Part shown: positions 1 to 11,382 of the stretch, piece after piece
Layout of the letters: every line of letters begins with the position of its first letter
Numbering within the stretch: the first letter of the stretch is position 1
Origin: Tetracentron sinense
Lineage: Eukaryota; Streptophyta; Magnoliopsida; Trochodendrales; Trochodendraceae
DNA length: 64,000 nt
Direction: 5' to 3'
Assembly (NCBI GenBank): GCA_015143295.1
Contig: CM026570.1
Span: 22,637,250 to 22,701,249 of the forward strand
Made by a program: the position numbers and the translations under genes
The notes under the pieces: model-generated
Seen by the model: the letters and a program-made list of their open reading frames with translations, nothing else
Databases searched by the model: none
What the model was told of the DNA's origin: nothing

Positions 1-501
1 TATCTTATCATGCAATTCCATACATATAATACTTTATATAATCAGAGTGTGGAAAACATGTGAGTAATATCTATATCATCATTCAGTGTAGACTTGTGAT
101 GCATGTGTATGCATGTGAAATCATAACAGTAACATGTTAGTCCATATTAGTTTCCCATGTCCATACTAGGGTTCCAAGGTCCATGTCAATCTAAGTTTCA
201 TATTAGAGTTCTATACCCAAGTCCATGCCAAGGTCCATCCTAGATTTCCAATAATGAGGTCCGTATTAGATTTCAATGTCCATACTAGAGTTATGTTAGT
301 TTCCATATCCACGTATTACCATTTTAGACTTGTGTACTTAAAAACTTACAATGCCATGAACAATGTGTATGAGTGTCATGATTAACTTTCGATTAGATTA
401 TCCCTTAGATTCTGAAATCTCATCTTTGAAAATCCACTAAAGCTACCCATATAATGATAGTTAGAGAATTCTAGGTTAGTAATACTCTTTTCTAAGTATT
501 T
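1..501 (-). mobile_element. LTR fragment (family X, minus strand), right part of a split copy
   Basis: Read on the minus strand, this stretch continues the LTR whose 5' end lies at 6835. It resembles the plus-strand family member at 26883-30162: both carry the phrase TTTTCCACACTCTGATTAT, here near the left edge and there near 29523. The copy is interrupted at 501/502 by another LTR unit and runs off the left edge, so its own end and TSD cannot be seen. It also holds short degenerate repeats built on 'tccatactagggtt' between about 140 and 320. No coding region is visible. Confidence 0.6.
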
Positions 502-1461
502 TGAAAGTATGCCTTTTTTTAATTTTAGAAAAACAGTTCTTGAGGGGCATACATCGAATCCCAAGATCTGACTATAGTTCAAATTGATTTTTTTCAATGA
601 ATAATAAATAACAATACCCTTGCGACTTTGAAATTGATAAGTCTATTCCACAGTTTGAAAGGATAGAATGCTACCCGCAAAACTTCACAAGTGAAAAGTC
701 TCCTTCATGATTCACACGAGCCTTCTTTTTCCTCTAAAGCTTTTCCCTAATAGAAGTTAATGGCCCTTCCAATTCAAGCTCGATGATCTTTTGTTCTTTT
801 CTTGAACGCAAGATCCCTTCTTGATTAATAAGATTGGTTATGATTTTGTTCAAGATCCAAACTAAAAACAAGAGTGAAGAATGGGAGAGATGACCTTACA
901 ACTACCAAAGGAGGGAGAGGGGGGTGTGAACTATTGGAGAGCGAGAGAGAAAATCATTGGAGAGAGAATGTTCCAAAGGGGTGGACGTCCCACCCTATTT
1001 ATAGATTCCTTGGATTGCTTGCTTGCAATCCAAGACTCTTCTCCCTTATCCTAATCCAATTAGAATTCCCTCAAAAAGATTCCTTAATGATGATTCTCAA
1101 TTAATTAGGATTTATCTTAATAAGAAACCAACCTTATCCATTCCTATTTATTAGGAGAAGTAATTAGTAACTCACTAATATAATCCCTACTTAATAGGGA
1201 ATCATTAGTAACAAACTAATCCAATCCCTATTTAATAGGGAATCATTAGTAACAAACTAATGCAATCCCTATTTAATAGAGAATCTTTAATTAGCAACCA
1301 AGCAATCTAATCCCTAACTATTAGGAGATAAGATCACCTAACTAACTAATAAATAAATATCCATCATGAAGTTGGCGTCCCACCCTAGGTGGGCTTTGTA
1401 AGCACCCAATTTTTACACTCAGCCTTTAACCATGATTAACATTTTTAACCATGGTTACCTC

Positions 1462-1745
1462 CAGCTAAACCCTAGGAACCCTAGTCAAGCCCTAGATAAT
1501 ACCTTAAACCCTAGTCAAACCCTAGGTAAAACCCTAAACCCTAGTCAAACCCTAGGTAAAACCCTAAACCAGCCCTAAGTAATACCCTAAACCCTAGTCA
1601 AGCCCTAGGTAATACCCTAAACCCTAGTCAAACCCTAGGCAAAACCCTAAACCCTAGTCAAGCTCTAGGTAATACTCTAAACCCTAGTCAAGCCCTAGGT
1701 AATACCCTAAACCCTAGTCAAACCCTAGGCAAAACCCTAAGCCTA
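1462..1745 (+). repeat. telomere-like minisatellite (CCCTAAACCCTAG units)
   Basis: About eight degenerate units of roughly 30-33 bp alternate 'aaaccctagtcaa(a/g)ccctagg' with '(t/c)aa(t/a)accct'. The unit contains the plant telomere heptamer CCCTAAA followed by CCTAG spacers. It lies inside the 1397-4390 LTR and is not a true telomere, because the heptamers are never consecutive. Confidence 0.85.
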
Positions 1746-1890
1746 GATCAAACCCTACGGGCTCAAAGCCCATTAGCAAGCCCATAATCTCTAAAACCCT
1801 TCCAAACAGTCCTATGGGCCCAAACAGGGGCCACAAACCCTAGGGACCATTAGGGTGGGGCCCACATGCCCTAAAATTCAAAAAATCTTG

Positions 1891-3111
1891 AATGGCGGTA
1901 ATGTATTTATCGCCATTGTCAAATATGGTAAGGTGCACAGTGTTTTCGGCTCAAGCATGTGGGGGTTGGGCCCAATTTGGCAAAACCCATAAATGGCGGT
2001 AATCGGATTACCACCATTCTGATTTAGCCTAGTTCAGGAATGGCGGTAATCCAATTACTGCCATTACCTGATCTTCTGCAAATTCGTATCAAGACCCCTC
2101 CTGGACTACCTGGCTCCTCTCCCTTGTGTCCCCCACACATGAGATAATGCCTAGAGTGTCCCTAAGGCCTTCCCCTCATCCTATAAATCCCCCATCACCC
2201 CATGGGTTCAAGCCACTTCAATAATTCTATACCAAACCTCTGCCTCACTTCAGCCAGCCCTATTCCACCCTCCTCAGGAGGTGATCCCCTGACCTCCCAG
2301 GAGCTCCCCAAGGCCTGCCCTAGGCTCCACCAGCCTTCGCACCACTGCTGCATAGCCTCCACCTCCGCCTGTAGTCATTGTACAACGATAGCAACCCTAC
2401 CCTCTTGCTTTTCTTTTTGTTTATCATTGTAAGGGAGCTCTAGTCCTATTATAGGGGTCCCATATTCATTTCTTTCATTGTTATCCACTGCACAGACCAA
2501 TGATAGGGTCCCCTTACCTTCCTCATAGGTATAGGGGAACCCCTTGAGGTTTCGAGCACGACCCACACCATCATAGAGCTCTCCCTAAGTTCTGGGAGTC
2601 CCTCATGTCATGAGGGAACCTCTGTAACTCCACTGGTGCAGCCCCCAGTAGGGAAAAATGCATTTCTGGGCAAAACCAGGAATGACGGTAGAATAATTAC
2701 AGCCATTCCTGACACTTCTCTTTGCAGCCTCTGTAAACATGATTAGGTTAGGCCTTGGTTCAATCCAGGGCCATAGTTAGGACCCCCAGGCCTCCCTCTG
2801 CCTTGGTTGGTCATTCCAAGCCCAACCCTTGACTTTAACCACGGTTAAGATAGCCTTAAACCCAGACTAACAGAATGACAGTAATCCATCTATTGCCATT
2901 TTAGACAACCAAACACAGCCCATTTGGCCCACTGTAGGGCCCACACCTGACCTCCCCCTAGGCCCACCAAAGGCCCAGGGTCTTTCCTAGAGTTCACACT
3001 TCACTCCTGTGGGTTCAGAACCCCTGGGGGTTGATCCCTAACCCCAGTTACAGACCCGCAAATTAGGGTCAAAAGTGCTATTGTAATGGCGGTAATCCTA
3101 TTACCGCCATT
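1891..3111. repeat. six dispersed 27-bp hairpins (AATGGCGGTAAT arms)
   Basis: Six inverted repeats occur at 1891-1917, 1992-2018, 2039-2065, 2681-2707, 2874-2900 and 3085-3111. Each has a 12-base arm close to AATGGCGGTAAT, a 3-base loop and a matching arm close to ATTACCGCCATT. The copy at 3085 is perfect. Others carry one to a few mismatches (for example AATGACGGTAGA at 2681). They sit in the Tat-like LTR with unequal spacing. Confidence 0.85.
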
Positions 3112-5844
3112 TTTGACATTTTGAATTTTTAGGCTTTGCATAGGAGCCAGACTAGGTAGGAGGCTAGTCTAGGCCCTGCCATGCTTCCTGCGCCTAATTC
3201 TAACCAGACCAGACCCTTAACCATGGTTAAACAACCCTTAACCATGAAAATTCTGGAAAAATACTCAAAAATTCAGAAATATTCTGAGATACCCAAAAAT
3301 GGTCTGCTTCAACCATTTATCCATAGTTAGCAATCTTAACCATAGTGACCTACCCCTTTTAACCATGGTTAAGCACTTTAATCTATGAAAAATCTGAAAA
3401 AATCTCAAAAACATTCAAAAAATCTAAAAAGACCAAAATACTGTTTCTAGACCTGGACCTGTTTACCATGGTTAGCACCCCTAACCATGGTTAACACCCT
3501 TTTAACCTTAGTTAGTAACCCTAACATTGGTTAAATCCATCTTTGGCCTACCAGGCCTATCTTGCAGCCTACCGGGCCCAATTCCAGCCTACCGGGTTTG
3601 ACCATATCTCTTTAACTGTGGTTAACAATCCTAACCATGGTTAGTTTGACCTAACCCTGGTTAGCAACCCTAACCTTGGTCAAACTTTACCATGGCCTAC
3701 CAGACTCAAACCCTAGTCTACCGGACTACCCTTGGCCTACAGGGCCCAATACCTTATACTTGACCAACCCCGGTCAACTTAACCCTAGTCTACCGAACTA
3801 GTCTATTAGCCACCCTTAGTGCACGCACACACACACACACCCTTGCCTTGGCACGGGCTCATGTGCTAGAACTACGCTCGGTCTGATCTCACCCCAGTGT
3901 GAGTACGTAGGCAACTCAACCTGGGTTCGACCCTAGTTAGCTTTACTTTCTTAGATTAGTCTTATCTTAAACACTTAGGCATTTTAACAAACTTTGACTT
4001 TAATTGACTTAAACCTAGGGAGTAGGGAACCATTGCAAAATAGAAGCCTCGGGGTGCCTAACACCTTCCCCGGACTTAACCGAACCTCTTACCCTAATCT
4101 TGAATCGTAGACCATATTTTTTCTTGACAGAAAGATAATGAGATGACTCTATATGCTATGATTCATTATTTTGATTCTGATCCAGAACAATACCAAAGTT
4201 TTTCAAAGAAGGGTTAGCTTGACGTAGGTCTGCCTTCGGCCTAGATCGAGACAGCTGATGAACCAAACTCCGAGTGATATATATCTCATTTATCCTAATT
4301 CCGACTATACTGACTATACCTACCGGACTGACCGGAATGACTGGAATGACTAAACCTGTCCTTTACGTCTATAGGGGGCGTAACGTCGACGGCTTGTGTA
4401 GCGAACTAATCCAACATCCTGGGGACTTATCCCTTCTTAATGAATAAGTGGCGAATCTAAACTCTCCATGAGATTTTCAATCAGAGTTCCGAAACCTGTG
4501 CTCATAGGCCCCACTTCCACACGCCCCATATAGGGTTCTAAACCCTTGTTGGTTAAGTTTTTGATCTTCATCAAAATCTCCTATGGGTCCTACCCATATG
4601 GTTAATCACATCTTATGTGATTTTACCTATTAGAGCTTCACTATACCATACAGTGATATTCTTAGAAAAATTAATTAATTTAATTAATAATTAAATTAAA
4701 AGCTTTAAGAAGGTCGTAGTGTGTGGAATCTAAAGGGATCTCCTATTTCCGGTTGTAGGACTAAGTGCTTAACCTTTTTGGTTAAAGCCTTGATACTAGG
4801 AAACACTTTCCTATAATACCATTAGGATCATACAATTTTATCTATGACCATGGACTTCTACTAATTACAATAATGTCCATTAACATAATGTGACTAACCT
4901 CCAGAAATTAGAGAATTACTTGTAGGTATTTCTATTACAAGATTTGTTTGCGTTCCTCTACTTCAAATATTATTATAAGCTTATGGGACAGTATCTTATA
5001 CTGTCTTTAATCCCTAGCTTATATTGAAAACCCTTTCTCTTTGATACTTTTAGTCAAACTTGGACTTTCAAAACAATTTTAGAAATTCTTTAAAAGAAAT
5101 AATAATATTAATTATATTCCTTTTATATAGAAAATAAACTTCTCGATAAGACCATTTCATCGATAAATACCAGTGCTAGTTTTTCCAAGTCTGGTTTGAC
5201 AAGTATCTACTAAATATAAATTACTCTAGAAGAGTAGTGGAATCCTTGTTGAGCATACACACACTTCTTCTAGTATAGCGTACATAACCCAACGAGCCCG
5301 TATTTAGTCCGGTGTGTTGGACATTAACGATTGGCTACATCAAAGCTATATAGGCAAATACTAGAGAAGATGTCGACCTCTCAGGTTAAGGATAATCTGT
5401 CAAATGGATTACCTTAAACATATAGACAGTATATTTCTGAGGGTATCCATTGAGCAATCCAGTTGCAATATAAGTACTTCTTACTTATATCAACATCTTA
5501 GTCAAGAGACCCTTTTCTTAGTGATTGAGATTCATCACTCTATCATATGGAACTAACAATGTGTAAGTTAGTAGGAATACATTGTCCAGATGTATCCTAA
5601 ATAACTTAGAACAATTCTAGGTCTACATGGAACCGGAAAACCATATCTCCTTAGCAATTAGTTAAAAACTAATTGGATGGTTTTCCTACAATGTTACCCA
5701 AGGGACAAAGTATTTTCATCTAATGAGATACTTTTAATATGTTATCCAATGTAGAAGACAATGTGTGAATGTATAATATGTTTTTATTGATTAAGTAGAC
5801 TAATACAATTCTGGAATAGCTTTTATGGGCATATATGTCTAACA

Positions 5845-6835
5845 TATTTACCCTTCTGAAATTTAACCATCATACATGCATAATTATTCATAATTTAGCA
5901 TATGAGAATCATACCAATAAGACTTACATTCATAGAGATTATCACATTCAAATAATATAAATAGGGTTAATTATCAACCTCAAGTAGAATAATTCGATAA
6001 TCACAATCCAATAACCCTAATTCCATTATCGTAACTCATAATCTCAATTTCCATTATGATCATCCCATCAACATATAATAATTTCCATAATCATTATTAA
6101 TTCATAATTGTAAAATGTCATCACATCATAATATTTTGCCATGATCCATTCCAAATCGTGAATCTCATATCCTTTTCCAACATATAAGATCATAGCATTC
6201 ATATAATGTTGATTAAACTTTAATACAACACATTCAAATCTTATTTAATACTTTTCCTTATCATAATATCCTTATCAGTACAATAAATAGTACCTTTCGG
6301 ATCGCTTCCCTACGATTTATCGCTTGAAAATGCTCTTGGTGGTGATCTCCAAGCTTTTCCTTCTTCTCCTTGTAAAAAACTCTCTCTCTCTGGGATTTCT
6401 AAAACTTTTAGGATGTTTGTAACCCTAAAACCCATGAATTAAAGGTCTTTATATAGGCCTAGGTTTAATTAGAAACCACTAATTCTCGGAATTCTGAAAA
6501 TAGAAAGAATTTTGGGCTAATTCTTAAGTGGGAGGTCGAACGGTAGTTGGGTGGTCGAATGGCTTGGTCGAGCGGTTGACCGGTAGTCTGCATTCTCTCT
6601 CCCCAAAAGCCCCATACATTATTTTCTACTTGAGTTTTCCTAAGGGGTCGACCCGTATCCCCTGTTTTTCTTTGTTTTGACATTTTTCTTCATTCTAACA
6701 CTTAACCATTTATCATACAACAAGTTTAAACATAGTTAAACATCAATTAACATTGATTGTAATGTTTTGAACAAAATTTTAGATTTTCATTTAGTTTGCA
6801 CAAGTTTCAAGACAACCAAGTTTTGGGTCTCTACA
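5845..6835 (-). mobile_element. LTR fragment (family X, minus strand), 5' part
   Basis: On the minus strand it begins TGTAGAGACCCAAAACTT at 6835, nearly the same start as the plus-strand LTR at 26883. About 275 bp in from its start is a cluster of GGTCGA/TCGACC-type inverted motifs (about 6533-6595), preceded on the LTR strand by 'tgtatggggc'. It joins the 1-501 piece once the nested unit is removed. The outer flank after 6835 reads AAAGT, but the partner TSD is outside the window. Confidence 0.65.
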
Positions 6836-7055
6836 AAAGTCTCAAATTCAGAGCTAAAGAGGGGTTTATATATATGTTCGAAGGTACCAAAGAGGGAGTT
6901 GATAAATTGACTTAAAAAAGTTTTAAAAATGGGAAAGTTGTAGGTGGTAGTATAATAATACTGTCAACTTGCAACTGTGCAAAAATAGGTGTGGGTAGAA
7001 ACTTCACCAATAGACTGCAATATAGTTGAAATGCATAAATGAGGTAGAATACTAC
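6836..7055. other. unique AT-rich spacer
   Basis: No gene or repeat family is recognised in these 220 bases between the family-X LTR and the hAT element. The last eight bases (7048-7055, AATACTAC) are one copy of the hAT TSD. Confidence 0.5.
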
Positions 7056-8395
7056 TACGCCTATCAAAATAGCCCGAGTTGAAGGGTACCCGGCCCGTCC
7101 AAACCTGGCCAAGCCCTACCCTACCCTTCCCTTACCCTACCCTTGGGTTGGGCAAGGCCCGAAATCAACAAGCCCTTCCCCTGTAGGGTCGAGCTAGGTC
7201 ACTCCCCTACCCGACCCATCCTAACCCGGCCCGACCCTTCTCATCAAACATGTTAGTTATATTTTTGGAATTACGAATATAGCCCCTATTAACATATTAA
7301 TATGGAGTTATATGCGTAATTTCCCCCTTTATATATCGATTGTATCAAACTCAAAACCCTAACCCTACGCTTCTTCTCTCTCTCTCTCTCTCTCTTGCTC
7401 AGCCCTCACTTTCTTTCTCTCTTAATGACTCATGCGACTACTTGTCACGTGTTTAGGGTTTATAAGCTCTCTCGATATTGAAGCAGTTTCTTTTTTTGCT
7501 AAAGCTTGGTTGCAGGCAAAAGCCCTAGTATAGGGTTTTCTTCTTGAGTATGTTCGCTTTCTCTTCTCTTACCTTCTGCCTCTGGTCTCCTGTTGATCTA
7601 TCTAAAGTGAGATTTCATTGGATTTCAGATTAAGATATGTTTCCAAGTTCAATAGATCGATCATTCTGTTTTTTTTTTCTTCTTTAGAAACCCTAATTTT
7701 CACATCGAAATCATTTCTAGCTCAATTTCTGGTCTTTGCTTATGTTTAATCAATACAATAAGTATATAAAATTTCTTATCTAATCTGTTGTAGCTGTTTA
7801 TTTTAAGTTTTTAACCATAATGTAGTCATATTCATGTTATTGATGCTTTTGGTGTATTCGATTTTTGTGGCAGGAGAGTATTCTGCAGAGGAACTATAGA
7901 AGGGATAAATGGTAATCATGAGGTTCTCTATCTCATATTTCATTCTCTTTTGATTTACTAATCTATGTTGTTATTGTAAATGATAACTAGAAGAAAGCTT
8001 ATTTGCATTATATGCACTCCTTCACCTTTGATAACCAATGTGAAATTTGTGATTGTTAATTCATTGTGTGAATGAAGTTTTGACATCATACTCTTTAGTC
8101 TTTATATCATTATATCTATTTTTCTTAATTTTGCATTTGTTTTTATTACTCTTGATTGTCATTGACAAGGGGAATTTTTTTTAACCTGGCCCTTTGCCTA
8201 TTAGGGTAATATGTGGCAGTTGGTGTAGAAAAAAAAAATTGTATCTTAGATGATAAAAAAAATTTGCTCTCTTCCTTCTGGCCCTGGTCCTTGAGGGCAG
8301 GGCTAGGGGCCAATAAACTTCGGGCCTTGAAGGGCTAGGGCCCTACTCTTATCGGGAAGGGGTAGGGACCTCAGCCCAACCCTTTGACAGCCCTA
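7056..8395. mobile_element. non-autonomous hAT element, 1.34 kb
   Basis: The left end TACGCCTATCAAAATAGCCC pairs with the right end, whose reverse complement reads TAGGGCTGTCAAAGGG, the familiar plant hAT terminus. The 8-bp flanks AATACTAC (7048-7055) and ATTACTAC (8396-8403) match at 7 of 8. GC-rich subterminal blocks full of 'ccctaccc' and 'ggccctag' lie at both ends (about 7090-7240 and 8275-8395). No transposase ORF is present. The interior (about 7330-7920) has a CT-dinucleotide run, AACCCTAACCCTA and TTTAGGGTTT boxes and intron-like T-rich sequence, so it may be captured promoter/5'UTR sequence. Confidence 0.75.
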
Positions 8396-8501
8396 ATTAC
8401 TACCGCTAGATTTGAGTAGCACTTTTTAAGAATGATTTTCATAATACTTTATTTCTTTGGTTTTGATTTTTTGTCTTTTAGCAATTTCTTTGGGAAGATT
8501 T

Positions 8502-10981
8502 TGATCGGTGCTAATTGTTACACATTTATGTACCTCAAATTACACTTGTTAATCCCTTAGAGTTCACTTTGAAACTGGTTTATGGTACTCGGTTGTTTTT
8601 GTCATTTTCAGGTTCATGTGAGGAAAAGAAGACAAAACTGAAGATTTACAAGCTTTAAAGACTTAGAAGAACCTCAACCATGATAAGAACAAAAGGTAGA
8701 AGAAAGAAAGATCAAACCAAGAGAAATTGCAAGCTATGATCGATCGCTGGTTCAAGGACGATTGATCGCCCATCAAAATAGAATCCAGAAAAGCCAGAAA
8801 AGTTAAGCACAGGAAAATCCATCTAGGAACGATCGTAAGCACATGACAATCGATCGCCTGAAAATAGTAGTTGTACATGGAATTCAAGATAGCTGGGATC
8901 GATTGCAGATCGGTGTTTTTGCCTTGAGATGCATGTGAAACAAGGTTTTTCGGTCGTTGAAACGAATCACCCTATTTCAGCACTTAAATTAATCCGAGAC
9001 CTACAAACATATGAGAAATGTATAGGGCTTGTGTCGGATGTCGAATCCTCACTCGGGGTTAGTTAGGTTAGTGCAATAAAGAAAATAAAATAAAGAAAAG
9101 ATTAAAATGGTGGAGAGATGAGAAGGGTAGATTGATTTTTAAAACAAATTTTTTTTTAAGAGATTATCAAGATCTACTAATGAAATAAATAACATAAATT
9201 AAAAGGCATGATATGTAAGCACAAACTAACCAACATTAAATTTTTTTATTAATTAAACCACAAGTCACTACAAACCTTTAATTAAAATTAATGCAAGAAC
9301 AACCTTAAAAAAAAAATGCCCAATGTGACAATGTATTGCTCCCACCGGTGTAGGTGATTGCCGGAGATGTGTCCGCCTTGATGAGGTTGAGAAGCCGTGA
9401 GATGAGAGGGGACTTGAGAGATGAGAGAAAGATGAGAGAGGTAGTGGGGTCTTGGAAGATAGACTAGATGAGGAGAGAATGGAAGTGTACGACCAACACC
9501 AAGACAATGAAGTGAAGAGAAAGGGGGTTAATTGAAGATAGCTTGGATGAGTTTTTTTTTTTTGTGGAACCGTGGGATATGTATATATAGGGAGAGGGGT
9601 GGCTACTAAAGTTTTGGAATTTAGAAAAATAGAAAGTTTTTGAATTAATCAAGAAGAATGGAAAGTGGGAAAGTAGGAAAGTGTGGCCACTAATCTCTTA
9701 GATATTAGGGTTTTAGGGTTAGTGAAATGGGTGGCTAGGATTTATGTGAAGGGAATTGGATGGCTAGGATTTGGGAATGAGATAACAAAGGTTTACTAGA
9801 TTAGGGTTTTGATTAGGGGGTAACTAGGAGTGGACGGTTTTGATTTAAAGCCCTAGGGATGGATGGTATTGGAATTAGTAACTAGGAAAATATTTATGAA
9901 AATGGGAAGTTTTTGAATTAGTCAAGGGAAGGTTTTGGAAATTAGCAAGGATTTCTAATGGCTAGAATAGAAGGTTGGATACAAGGAAAGTGGGGAAAGT
10001 AGGAAATAGGAAAGTGAGGTGTAGGGATGATATGGACGATCATGGCTAAGAGTAGATTAGGGTTTTGCAAATGGAGGGTGGCCATTAGGGTTAGGATAAA
10101 CTGGGTGGCTAGGATTTAATTAGGATTTTGACAAGAAAAGGTGGCTAGGGTTAGGAGAGGATTAGGGTTTAAGAGAGGTGGACAGCTAGGATTAGGAGAG
10201 AGAGATTAGGTTTTAGAGAAAATAAAAAAAGAAAAGAAAATGATGGCAAAGGGTTTTGAACCCTGGTCTCTAACACAGTCTCCCATAGATTTCACCAACT
10301 AACCAAGCTTTTCTCCTTTGTCTTGTATAGTGATCTTTATTACTCAAGTCCTCTTTCTTGGAAATCGAATCTTCAGCTCCTTAGGCTTCATTCTGTAATT
10401 GTGATCTCTTGGCTTAGCCCACACTTGGCCTGCATCTACTTGGTATAGCCTGTTGGCTCTCTAGTCTTCGGTAATGGGCTTTGATGCTTAACTACGGTCT
10501 CTGGTCCTTGAGAATTGTCCAGTTAGAGTTCCTGAGATAGTTAAAACACATAATGAGATTTCATCGAAATGGTTCAGTATCTAGACTTTTAAAAATGTGT
10601 TTAAACTATGCAAATATACCATTTTGATCAGAGAAGTGTGTTCTATGCAATGGAGAAAACTCTTACGTAGAAAATTTTTAAAAATAAAAGTTTTACGTAG
10701 GAGAGTGCGATAATGCTCAAAGGATAATCGTGAAAAATAAACACTTTTAAGCAAATATCAGCATGCATGGAAGTTGGGAATTTAGAGCCTTTTGGGGGGG
10801 GGGGGGGTTTCTAAAACCCTAATTAGCAACGAGAGGTATCTCTATAAATAGGATAGCAACAAGCCCTAAAAAGGGTTCTGAATTTTGGGAAACTGAAGAA
10901 AGAAGACTCTGGAGATCTGTGAAGGTTTGAAGATGATGTGTTTTTCATTGAAGATGGTGTTCTCCTCCCTCGTTATAAAAT
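8502..10981 (+). mobile_element. solo LTR of an Athila-like family, left part (continues at 20721-21450)
   Basis: It starts TGATCGGTGCTAATTGTTAC and aligns by eye with the minus-strand LTR at 52489-53866 over its first 150 bases, again at about 10860-10981 and through 20721-21450. The complete LTR would end at 21450. GATTT flanks it at 8497-8501 and 21451-21455. No internal region belongs to it, so it is a solo LTR. It was later split by the Tekay element at 10982 and probably by another insert at about 9040-10790. A cluster of GATCGATCG motifs lies at about 8734-8910. Confidence 0.7.
9040..10790. other. unrecognised TE-like insert inside the solo LTR
   Basis: This stretch has no counterpart in the sister LTR at 52489-53866. 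It is rich in the loosely repeated phrases 'gtggctagga' and 'ttagggttt' (about 9690-10200). A moderately GC-balanced segment at 10260-10530 begins 'gaaccctggtctctaacaca', a tRNA-like 3' phrase that may mark a degraded SINE. No ORF of convincing length and no clear TSD were found. The boundaries are approximate. Confidence 0.35.
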
Positions 10982-11191
10982 TGTAGCACCCCGGACTTTT
11001 TCATCTTTAATGAATGGCACTCTCGTAGCTAATTGGCCGTTTCGTAGTGTAATTAATAAATAAGGGAGAAATCGGAAATTCTGAAATGACAAAAATGTGC
11101 GTTTTCGAGAGACGAATCCAACGCAAGTTGAATCGTCGAAATCGGACGAGCGAGTCAAAAGATATGGCCAAAACAGTCGGGACCAGCAGAA

Positions 11192-11382
11192 CACCGATCG
11201 CTCGGTCCATAGAGCGATCGATCGGTCCAAAACCGATCGATCGGTAGCTATCGCACGGTCAGAAATTTTGTATGGGGAAATTTTCCAGAGAGTGAGTTTT
11301 TGACCGGTCGATCGGTCAATAACACCGATCGATCGGTAGGCAACCGATCGATCGGTCATAACCACCGATCGCTCGGTCTTCG
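11192..11382. repeat. cluster of CCGATCGATCGG palindromes in the 5' LTR
   Basis: Seven or more copies of a 12-14-base palindrome around CGATCGATCG, some with CGATCGCTCG, lie within 190 bases. The same block recurs in the 3' LTR at about 18600-18790. It lies 210-400 bases inside the LTR, beside the phrase 'ttgtatgggga'. Confidence 0.85.

Larger units (their letters stand above)
1397..4390 (+). mobile_element. Tat/Ogre-like solo LTR nested in the copia-like unit
   Basis: It begins TGTAAGCACCCAATTTT. Its 3' part holds landmarks shared with the LTR at 31095-33405, including TACGTAGGCAAC, GGGAGTAGG and GGGTGCCTAACAC followed by TTCCCC. A 5-bp direct repeat GGCTT flanks it (1392-1396 and 4391-4395), and removing the insert rejoins readable sequence of the surrounding unit. 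The last bases read GTCGAC instead of the usual CA, so the 3' boundary rests on the TSD. No ORF of interest is present. It contains a telomere-like minisatellite, six short hairpins and many TAACCATGGTTA-type palindromes. Confidence 0.6.
502..5844 (-). mobile_element. copia-like solo LTR or coding-less LTR unit, split by a nested LTR
   Basis: On the minus strand the unit starts TGTTAGACATATATGCCC at 5844 and ends CTTTCA at 502, the TG...CA ends of an LTR. It is flanked by the 5-bp direct repeat TATTT at 497-501 and 5845-5849. With the nested insertion at 1397-4390 and one copy of that insertion's TSD removed, about 2.3 kb remains, and no gag or pol similarity is seen. The host sequence on either side reads continuously as one family-X LTR, which supports the insertion model. 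The TGTTAGACAT start suggests copia but no protein supports it. The left boundary rests on the TSD and the TG/CA rule only. Confidence 0.6.

Noticed and set aside
1462-1745. True interstitial telomere
   Set aside because: Heptamers are not consecutive and are part of a longer unit inside an LTR.
6465-7112. Minus-strand ORFs of 66-72 codons
   Set aside because: They fall in LTR or hAT terminal sequence with no conserved protein.
10790-10810. G homopolymer as a functional G-quadruplex
   Set aside because: A single run of about 14 G is more likely slippage or sequencing noise; no spaced G-tracts around it.
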